64,000 nt of DNA from contig NZ_JARTWB010000002.1 in NCBI RefSeq assembly GCF_031450785.1, positions 186,001 through 250,000 of the forward strand. The letters are read 5' to 3'. Of this stretch, positions 58,684-64,000 are shown piece by piece. Made by a program: the position numbers and the translations under genes. Every line of letters starts with the position of its first letter. Position 1 is the stretch's first letter. The notes below the pieces were generated by a model. It was given only the letters and a program-made list of their open reading frames with translations, did no database searches and had not been told where the DNA came from. This stretch comes from Caballeronia sp. LZ062. GTDB taxonomy: Bacteria; Pseudomonadota; Gammaproteobacteria; Burkholderiales; Burkholderiaceae.

Positions 58684-59433
58684 TTACTTCACCTGCGACA
58701 TCTTGCTTTGCGCGGTCTGCGCGACTTCAGTGCCCGAATACTGCGAGATGATCTGTTGGAGCGTCTGCTTCGCAGCCGATTTCTGGCCCTGCTCAATCTG
58801 GTTGTTCGCGATTGCAAGCAACGCTTCGGGTGCTCGCGGATGCGTGGGGTACGTCTTCACCAGGTTTTGCCAGATCGCGGTCGATCCCTTGTAGTCGCGC
58901 TGCGCATACAACGCATTGCCGAGCCAGTATTGCGCGGTCGGCTGATACGGGCTTTGCGGGTACTTGGCGACGAACGCCTTGAAGGACGCCGCCGCACTCT
59001 TGTAGTCACCGTTACGGAACTCTGTCGACGCTGCGTTGAACGCTTCCGTCTCGCCAGGCTGCACCGAACCCGTCACGCCGTCGATAGTCTGCTGCTGCGG
59101 CTCGAACTTCTTCAAGCGCGTATCGAGATCGGCGTAATAGTCCTTCTGCTGCTTCTGCAGCGTGGCGACCTGGTTCGCCAGATCCTCGTTCTGTCCGCGA
59201 ACCGTCGCGAGCTGCTGATTCAGCTGATCGAGGCGGTTTTGCTGATCGAGGATCGTGCGCTGCGCAGCCTGCAACTGATTGGCGAGGCCATCGGTCTTGG
59301 TGCGCAAATCGAGAACGGCTTTGCGCGCTTCGTTGTCGTCGAAGACACCGGCGTGCGCAGGCACGCCGAGCATCGCCGAGCCGGCCAAGCACGCGGCTGC
59401 GGCAGCGCGCAGCAAGGAAAAGCGATACAACAT
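58684..59433 (-). CDS. cpoB: Cell division coordinator CpoB (YbgF)
   Basis: A periplasmic protein that links septal peptidoglycan synthesis with Tol-Pal constriction. From ATG 59433 it has 249 residues: a signal peptide of 28 residues ending VPAHA, a trimerising coiled coil at about residues 40-105 (LRTKTDGLANQLQAAQRT, QQLATVRGQNEDL), then TPR repeats (YKSAAASFKAFVAKYP, YWLGNALYAQRDYKGS). A GTG at 59445 would add four residues; neither start has a clear ribosome site. It is the last gene of the operon, after pal. Confidence 0.94.
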   Translation of the reverse strand: MLYRFSLLRAAAAACLAGSAMLGVPAHAGVFDDNEARKAVLDLRTKTDGLANQLQAAQRTILDQQNRLDQLNQQLATVRGQNEDLANQVATLQKQQKDYYADLDTRLKKFEPQQQTIDGVTGSVQPGETEAFNAASTEFRNGDYKSAAASFKAFVAKYPQSPYQPTAQYWLGNALYAQRDYKGSTAIWQNLVKTYPTHPRAPEALLAIANNQIEQGQKSAAKQTLQQIISQYSGTEVAQTAQSKMSQVK

Positions 59434-59469
59434 AGGGCGACTCACCCGTGACTGGTTACGTTAGTTCGA

Positions 59470-59976
59470 TTACTGCTGGTACACGAGATCCGCACGGCGG
59501 TTCTGCGCGTACGACGATTCGTCGTGACCCGTCGCCGTCGGCTTTTCCTTGCCGAGGCTCACGGCTTCCATCTGCGAATCGGCCACGCCCATCAGCGACA
59601 TCGCGCGACGCACCGCTTCGGCGCGCTTCTGGCCGAGCGCGAGGTTGTACTCGCTCGTGCCGCGTTCGTCGGTGTTGCCCTGGATCAGGACGTGACGCTC
59701 CGGATGGCCCTTCAGATACGACGAGTGTTGCTGCAGCAGCGGCTGATAGTCGTCCTTCACGGCGTAGCTGTCGAAGTCGAAGTAGATGCTGCGCTTGGCG
59801 AGCGGGCTGTTCGGATCGTTCAGCGGGTCGATATTGACTTGCTTCACGTCCGTCGGGTTGGGCTGCGTGCCGACCGCGCCCTTGTTTGCGCCTTCATCGA
59901 GCTTCACGCCCGAATGACACGCGGCCAATGCGCCGACCATTGCAACTGCCAGGCCGATACGGAGTTTCGACATCAT
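59470..59976 (-). CDS. pal: Peptidoglycan-associated lipoprotein Pal
   Basis: Pal is an outer-membrane lipoprotein that binds peptidoglycan and TolB. The 168-residue precursor has the lipobox LAAC with Cys20 and a C-terminal OmpA-like domain containing IYFDFDSYAV and IQGNTDERGTSEYNLALG, the diaminopimelate-binding region. An AAGGAG site precedes the tandem ATG ATG start. It lies 54 bases downstream of tolB. Confidence 0.97.
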   Translation of the reverse strand: MMSKLRIGLAVAMVGALAACHSGVKLDEGANKGAVGTQPNPTDVKQVNIDPLNDPNSPLAKRSIYFDFDSYAVKDDYQPLLQQHSSYLKGHPERHVLIQGNTDERGTSEYNLALGQKRAEAVRRAMSLMGVADSQMEAVSLGKEKPTATGHDESSYAQNRRADLVYQQ

Positions 59977-60030
59977 GGTACCTCTCCTTGTGTTGTAGCT
60001 GAACGTTGTAGGTGAAACGTATTGCTGGAC

Positions 60031-61323
60031 TTATTGCATGAACGGACCCCAGGACGGCTCGCGTACCGCACCGCCCTGTACGGACAAGACTTGCCGTGTG
60101 CGACCATCGGTCGACACGGCTGCCAACACGCCACGTCCGTTCACTTGGGTGGCGTAGAGGATGTACTGACCATTCGCCGCGAAGCTTGGCGATTCGTCAT
60201 GCGTCGTGTCGGTCAGCCCCGTTGCCATGCCGGACGCGAGGTCCTGCAAATACAGCTTGAAGCCGCCGCCCGTGCGCGAAATGTACGCGAGTTGCTTGCC
60301 GTCCGGACTCACGCGCGGGCTCGTGTTGTAGCTGCCCGTGAACGTGACCCGCTGGGCCGCGCCGGCAGATTCCCCCGCCGCCGGCATTCTGTAGATCTGC
60401 GGTTGGCCGCCGCGATCGCTCGTGAAATAGATGGAGTTGCCATCGGGCGAGTAGGCCGGCTCGGTATCGATGGAACTGCCTTGTGTCAGACGGCGCAGGC
60501 CGGTGCCGTCCGCGTTGACTTCGAAAATCTGCGTATTGCCGGTGCGCGACAGCGCGACCGCGAGCTTGCGGCCGTCAGGCGACCACGCCGGCGCGCTGTT
60601 GTTGCCCTTCTGGTTCGACACGACGATACGGCGTCCCGTCGGCAGGTCGTGAATGTAGACGACCGGCTTCTTCTTCTCGAACGACACGTATGCGACCTTC
60701 GTGCCGTCCGGCGACCACGCCGGCGAAATGATCGGCTCCGGGCTGGAGAGCGCGATCTTCGCGTCTTGGCCGTCCGAATCCGAAATCTGCAACTGATAGC
60801 GGCCGCCCGTCTGGATGACGTACGAGAGGCGCGTGGCGAACACGCCCCGGCCGCCGAGCAGCTTCGCGTAGATGTAGTCCGCGATCTTGTGCGCGCTCAT
60901 GCGCAGGCCGCTTTCCGCGCTGACGAGCGACAGGCCGCCGAGATTCTGCTGCTTCACCGTGTCATAGAGGCGAAAGCGCACTTCGTACTGGCCGTTCGAC
61001 AGGCGCGTGACGCTGCCCGACACGAACGCGTCCGCGCCTTTGGCCTTCCATGCGCCGAGATCGACGGAATCGGATTCGGAGACCGGCGTGCTGCCCGCGT
61101 CGATGTTCGTGAACTTGCCGCTCCTCTGCAAATCCTGACGAATGATCGCGCTGATCTGCTGCGGCGAGTTCGCCTCATTGGCGAAATTGGCCGTCGCGAT
61201 GGGGAACTGCGTCGAACCGACGCCGGTGACGAGCACGTTCAACTGGGCGTGTGCGGCAGTGCCGGCTGCGATCAGGCAGGATGCGACCAGCGTTCTCAGG
61301 CCAAGCTTCGTCATCAAACTCAT
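60031..61323 (-). CDS. tolB: Tol-Pal translocation protein TolB
   Basis: Periplasmic beta-propeller protein that cycles between TolA and Pal. The 430-residue precursor has a signal peptide ending TAAHA near residue 26 and an N-terminal alpha/beta domain. A six-bladed propeller follows with repeated SPDG motifs ([36 protein letters not shown]). The length is normal. It follows tolA after a gap of about 100 bases in which I see no separate promoter. Confidence 0.97.
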   Translation of the reverse strand: MSLMTKLGLRTLVASCLIAAGTAAHAQLNVLVTGVGSTQFPIATANFANEANSPQQISAIIRQDLQRSGKFTNIDAGSTPVSESDSVDLGAWKAKGADAFVSGSVTRLSNGQYEVRFRLYDTVKQQNLGGLSLVSAESGLRMSAHKIADYIYAKLLGGRGVFATRLSYVIQTGGRYQLQISDSDGQDAKIALSSPEPIISPAWSPDGTKVAYVSFEKKKPVVYIHDLPTGRRIVVSNQKGNNSAPAWSPDGRKLAVALSRTGNTQIFEVNADGTGLRRLTQGSSIDTEPAYSPDGNSIYFTSDRGGQPQIYRMPAAGESAGAAQRVTFTGSYNTSPRVSPDGKQLAYISRTGGGFKLYLQDLASGMATGLTDTTHDESPSFAANGQYILYATQVNGRGVLAAVSTDGRTRQVLSVQGGAVREPSWGPFMQ

Positions 61324-61430
61324 GCTGTTTAGGTTCCGAAAAAAGCGTTTTCAAGTGTCTGGGGAATGCAGAACAGACCCCCGGTTGCACGATTCGTTCC
61401 CACGCGGCAGCCGCCCACAAGCCGGCCAGA

Positions 61431-62525
61431 TCAGCCTCCAGCCGGGCGCAGCGTGATCGTGAAATGGTCGGGCGCCTTGCCGTCGACATCGACGGGCATC
61501 GGGTCCGAACGCTGCACCGCACGAAGCGCCGCCTGATCCCATTGTTCGTTGCCGCTCGACCGGCTGACGCTCGCCGAGAGCAGCGTGCCGGACGGCGAGC
61601 AGCGCACGGACACGACCGTTTCGAGCCCCGCGGTTTCGCCCGCCCAGACGATATTCGGCCGCACGCGCCGCTGCACCTTCTCGGCGTAGCCCGACGACGT
61701 CGCGTTGCCGCCCGCGCCCCGGCCCGTTCCGCTCTTGGCGAGGCCTTCGCCGCTCGAACTCGTGCCGCCGCCCAGCTGACCTTGCAGCGCGGCGAGCCGC
61801 GCCCGGCGTTCGGCGTCGACCTTGGCTTTCGCTTCGGCGTCGGCCTTCGCTTTTGCCTGCGCCTTGGCCTTCGCTTCGGCGTCGGCCTTCGCGCGGGCTT
61901 CCTTCTGCGCCTGCTGCTGCTCGGCCTTCAGCTGTTCCGCCTTCTGTGCCTCGGCTTGCTGCTGACGTTCTTTCTCTTGCTGCGCCTTGGCTTGCTGTTG
62001 CTGCTTTTGCAGTTCCGCCTGACGCTGCTTTTCGACCTGCTTCTGCTTGTCCTGCATCGCCTTCTGCGCTGCCGCAGCGGCTGCCGCCTGCGCGGCCAGT
62101 TGCTGCTGACGCTTCGCCTCTGCTTCCTGCTGCGCCTGTTGCTGCTCGCGACGCTGCTCGGCAAGCTGCGCCTCACGCGCGGCGGCTTCCTGCTGCTTGC
62201 GCTTCTTTTCCTGCAACGCGATGTCGGCTTCCTCGTCCTTCGCGGGCGGCGGCGCGGGCTGCACCTTCGCGGGCGTGGGCGGCGGAGGAGCAGGGCGCGG
62301 CGTGGGCGCGGACATATCGGGGATATCGGTCCAGATTTCCGCTTCTGCCCCGGCCGGCGTGTTGTTCTGCCAGTTGATGCCGTGATAGAGCAGCCAGCCG
62401 AGCAGCAGATGCATGACGGCCGCGAGTGCGAACGCCTTGCCGGTGCCGCGTTCGCGCGGCGGGCGTATTGGCCGCGCGGAACGCGCGCGCGCCTGCTGGG
62501 GCTGGCCGGTGCGACGATCGATCAT
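61431..62525 (-). CDS. tolA: Tol-Pal protein TolA
   Basis: Inner-membrane anchored protein that spans the periplasm. The 364 residues divide into a short Arg-rich cytoplasmic tail, a membrane helix at about residues 31-50 (AFALAAVMHLLLGWLLYHGI), a Pro-rich linker, a long Lys/Ala/Gln/Glu helix of domain II (about residues 100-250) and a small C-terminal domain that contacts TolB. The start overlaps the tolR stop by four bases. The low-complexity domain II is typical and accounts for several shadow reading frames. Confidence 0.95.
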   Translation of the reverse strand: MIDRRTGQPQQARARSARPIRPPRERGTGKAFALAAVMHLLLGWLLYHGINWQNNTPAGAEAEIWTDIPDMSAPTPRPAPPPPTPAKVQPAPPPAKDEEADIALQEKKRKQQEAAAREAQLAEQRREQQQAQQEAEAKRQQQLAAQAAAAAAAQKAMQDKQKQVEKQRQAELQKQQQQAKAQQEKERQQQAEAQKAEQLKAEQQQAQKEARAKADAEAKAKAQAKAKADAEAKAKVDAERRARLAALQGQLGGGTSSSGEGLAKSGTGRGAGGNATSSGYAEKVQRRVRPNIVWAGETAGLETVVSVRCSPSGTLLSASVSRSSGNEQWDQAALRAVQRSDPMPVDVDGKAPDHFTITLRPAGG

Positions 62526-62965
62526 TGCGATTTGACGAGCAATCCGACGCGCTTCACGCCGCGCGCTTTCATATCGGACATCACGTTCATGACGACTTCA
62601 TACTTCACCGTCTTGTCCGCCGCGATGACGACGGGTTGATCCGGATGCAACTCCTGACGATTGAGCACGAAGGCGTTGAGATCGCCCTTCGTCATTTTCT
62701 GCTCCTGCGTCGCGCCGCCGTCTTCCTTGTAGCGCACGTTCATGCTGCCGTCCGCCTTGATGTTGATGACGAGCGGCGGCTGCTGCTCTTGCGGCTGGGC
62801 GTTGCCGACGGTCGGCAGATTGATGATCGAAGGCGACACGAGCGGCGCCGTCACCATGAAGATGACGAGCAGCACGAGCATCACGTCGATATACGGCACG
62901 ACGTTGATGTCGGCCATTGCGCGGCGCGAACTGCCGCGCATGCTGGAACGGATCGGGCCTGCCAT
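62522..62965 (-). CDS. tolR: Tol-Pal protein TolR
   Basis: ExbD/TolR-family subunit of 147 residues with one membrane helix containing the conserved Asp27 (VVPYIDVMLVLLV) and a periplasmic domain. With TolQ it converts proton flow into TolA movement. The operon context separates it from the ExbD at 368-790. It is 12 bases after tolQ and overlaps tolA. Confidence 0.96.
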   Translation of the reverse strand: MAGPIRSSMRGSSRRAMADINVVPYIDVMLVLLVIFMVTAPLVSPSIINLPTVGNAQPQEQQPPLVINIKADGSMNVRYKEDGGATQEQKMTKGDLNAFVLNRQELHPDQPVVIAADKTVKYEVVMNVMSDMKARGVKRVGLLVKSQ

Positions 62966-62977
62966 CGCTAACTCCTG

Positions 62978-63655
62978 TTAGTGCGCCTGACGCTGCAAGA
63001 TGTTCGAGAACTCTTCGATGAAAGTCTCGAAGCGGATTGCCAGACGGTCGATGTCATGCGCGTAGCGGTTATACGCGACCACTGCGGGAATCGCGGCGAA
63101 CAGGCCGATCGCGGTGGCGACGAGCGCCTCGGCGATGCCCGGCGCGACGTTCGCGAGCGTCGCCTGCTGTACGTTGGCGAGACCGCGGAAGGAATTCATG
63201 ATGCCCCAGACCGTGCCGAACAAGCCGATATACGGACTCACCGAGCCGACCGACGCGAGAAACGCGAGGTTCGCTTCGAGCACGTCCATCTCGCGCTGGA
63301 AGGCGGCGCGCATCGCGCGGCGTGAGCCGTCGAGAATCGCGCTCGGATCGCTGATGCGGCGCTCCTTGGCTTTCAGGAATTCGCGCATACCCGACTCGAA
63401 GATGCGCTCCAGCGCGCCGATGGTGTGACGGTTGTTCGCTGCGCTTTGATAGAGCGCCTGCAGGTCGCCGCCGGACCAGAAATCGCGCTCGAAACGCTCG
63501 GTCTGCGCTCGCGCGCGCCGAATGGCGAACCACTTGCGGAAGATGAAGGTCCACGACAGAAGCGACAGAAGCAGCAGGAGCGCCATCACTGCTTGAGCCA
63601 GCAGGCTCGCATGGATGACGAGAGATACGATCGACAAGTCTTGTGTATTGTTCAT
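62978..63655 (-). CDS. tolQ: Tol-Pal protein TolQ
   Basis: A 225-residue three-helix inner-membrane protein of the MotA/TolQ/ExbB family. Helix 1 is near residues 15-35 and the paired helices 2 and 3 are in SVSPYIGLFGTVWGIMNSF and APGIAEALVATAIGLFAAIP. It is first of the tolQRAB-pal-cpoB genes after ybgC. Confidence 0.97.
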   Translation of the reverse strand: MNNTQDLSIVSLVIHASLLAQAVMALLLLLSLLSWTFIFRKWFAIRRARAQTERFERDFWSGGDLQALYQSAANNRHTIGALERIFESGMREFLKAKERRISDPSAILDGSRRAMRAAFQREMDVLEANLAFLASVGSVSPYIGLFGTVWGIMNSFRGLANVQQATLANVAPGIAEALVATAIGLFAAIPAVVAYNRYAHDIDRLAIRFETFIEEFSNILQRQAH

Positions 63656-63732
63656 AAAGGTCCGCTGTTACTTCCCGGAAAAGGCCGTCCGGTCAAGAGC
63701 GTCAGGCTTTCGTGAATAAGATGTGAATGGAA

Positions 63733-63763
63733 ACGAAAGCCGCGCCCGAAGCCGGCTCTTTTT
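63733..63763. terminator. Weak hairpin between ybgC and tolQ
   Basis: AGCCG and CGGCT arms around a GC-rich interior, with TTTTT on the plus strand. The stem is short and mismatched, so termination of ybgC here is doubtful and read-through into tolQ is likely. Confidence 0.3.
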
Positions 63764-63783
63764 CGAATGTCTTGCTTCGCTAA

Positions 63784-64000
63784 TCACGGCCCGCGTCCGC
63801 CATGCGGCGCAACGGTTCGCGCGGCTGGCGGCTCCTGATAAGGGCCGCGTCGGAGCCCGTCGAGCACGGGGGCAGGAATAGCCGCCGGCCGAATGGACGC
63901 TCGGTCCACGGACGCCACGCGAATCTCGCCGCTCGCAAGCATCACGCCGTCGCGCCACGCTTCCTGCTGGAAGTCCACCGACGCGCGTCCGAGCCGCTCG
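63784..64000 (-). CDS. ybgC: Tol-pal system acyl-CoA thioesterase YbgC, N-terminus outside window
   Basis: The last 71 residues are present; the frame is open through the window end (ERLGRASVDFQQEAW at the edge). ASVDFQQEAWRDG and LASGEIRVASVD match the C-terminal half of the hot-dog-fold thioesterase YbgC. The tail after about residue 35 of the visible part is long and rich in Pro and Arg. The position upstream of tolQ is the standard one. Catalytic residues lie outside the window. Confidence 0.88.
   Translation of the reverse strand, partial: ERLGRASVDFQQEAWRDGVMLASGEIRVASVDRASIRPAAIPAPVLDGLRRGPYQEPPAARTVAPHGGRGP

Overview
The window is bacterial chromosome from a high-GC beta-proteobacterium. 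The gene order leuS-lptE-holA-proA, amgK-murU beside lptD-surA-pdxA-ksgA, a complete tol-pal operon and a Burkholderia-type porin point to Burkholderiaceae (Burkholderia, Paraburkholderia or Caballeronia). This placement rests on protein recognition and synteny, because no 16S rRNA is present.

Layout. 1-0.8 kb: end of an exbB-exbD operon. 1.1-7.2 kb: housekeeping run leuS, lptE, holA, proA and a HemJ-like membrane protein. 7.3-17 kb: Entner-Doudoroff and gluconate block (hexR divergent from edd-eda; gntP-gntK further on). It is interrupted by a 0.9 kb gene-poor stretch and a trimeric autotransporter that has its anchor but no visible signal peptide. 17-26.2 kb: purB, the cell-wall recycling pair amgK-murU, then lptD-surA-pdxA-rsmA. 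26.2-33.3 kb: a small unknown protein, a YhaO/YhaN-type nuclease-ATPase pair, and a convergent WYL-SIR2 operon whose promoter carries a perfect palindrome. 33.3-58.4 kb: a 25 kb CoA-thioester catabolic region headed by a MalT/LuxR-type regulator. 58.5-64 kb: tRNA-Lys(UUU) and the tol-pal operon, read leftwards (ybgC partial, tolQ, tolR, tolA, tolB, pal, cpoB).

The catabolic region is the most interesting part. It holds an atypical crotonase, two SCP2-type thiolases, five acyl-CoA dehydrogenases (two adjacent and lacking the usual catalytic Glu, like steroid-type heteromeric dehydrogenases), a MaoC hydratase, three SDR dehydrogenases, an alpha-methylacyl-CoA racemase, a metallo-beta-lactamase-fold hydrolase, a porin, EtfBA, a FadJ-like bifunctional enzyme and a classical thiolase. 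Together these fit beta-oxidation of 2-methyl-branched substrates such as isoprenoid or sterol-like side chains. No acyl-CoA ligase is present, so activation must be encoded elsewhere or the substrate enters as a CoA ester. The substrate is inference.

The second candidate system is the WYL-SIR2 operon next to the YhaO/YhaN pair, which looks like a self-regulated stress or genome-maintenance module. The other regions are ordinary core genome. I saw no insertion sequences, integrases, CRISPR arrays or rRNA genes.
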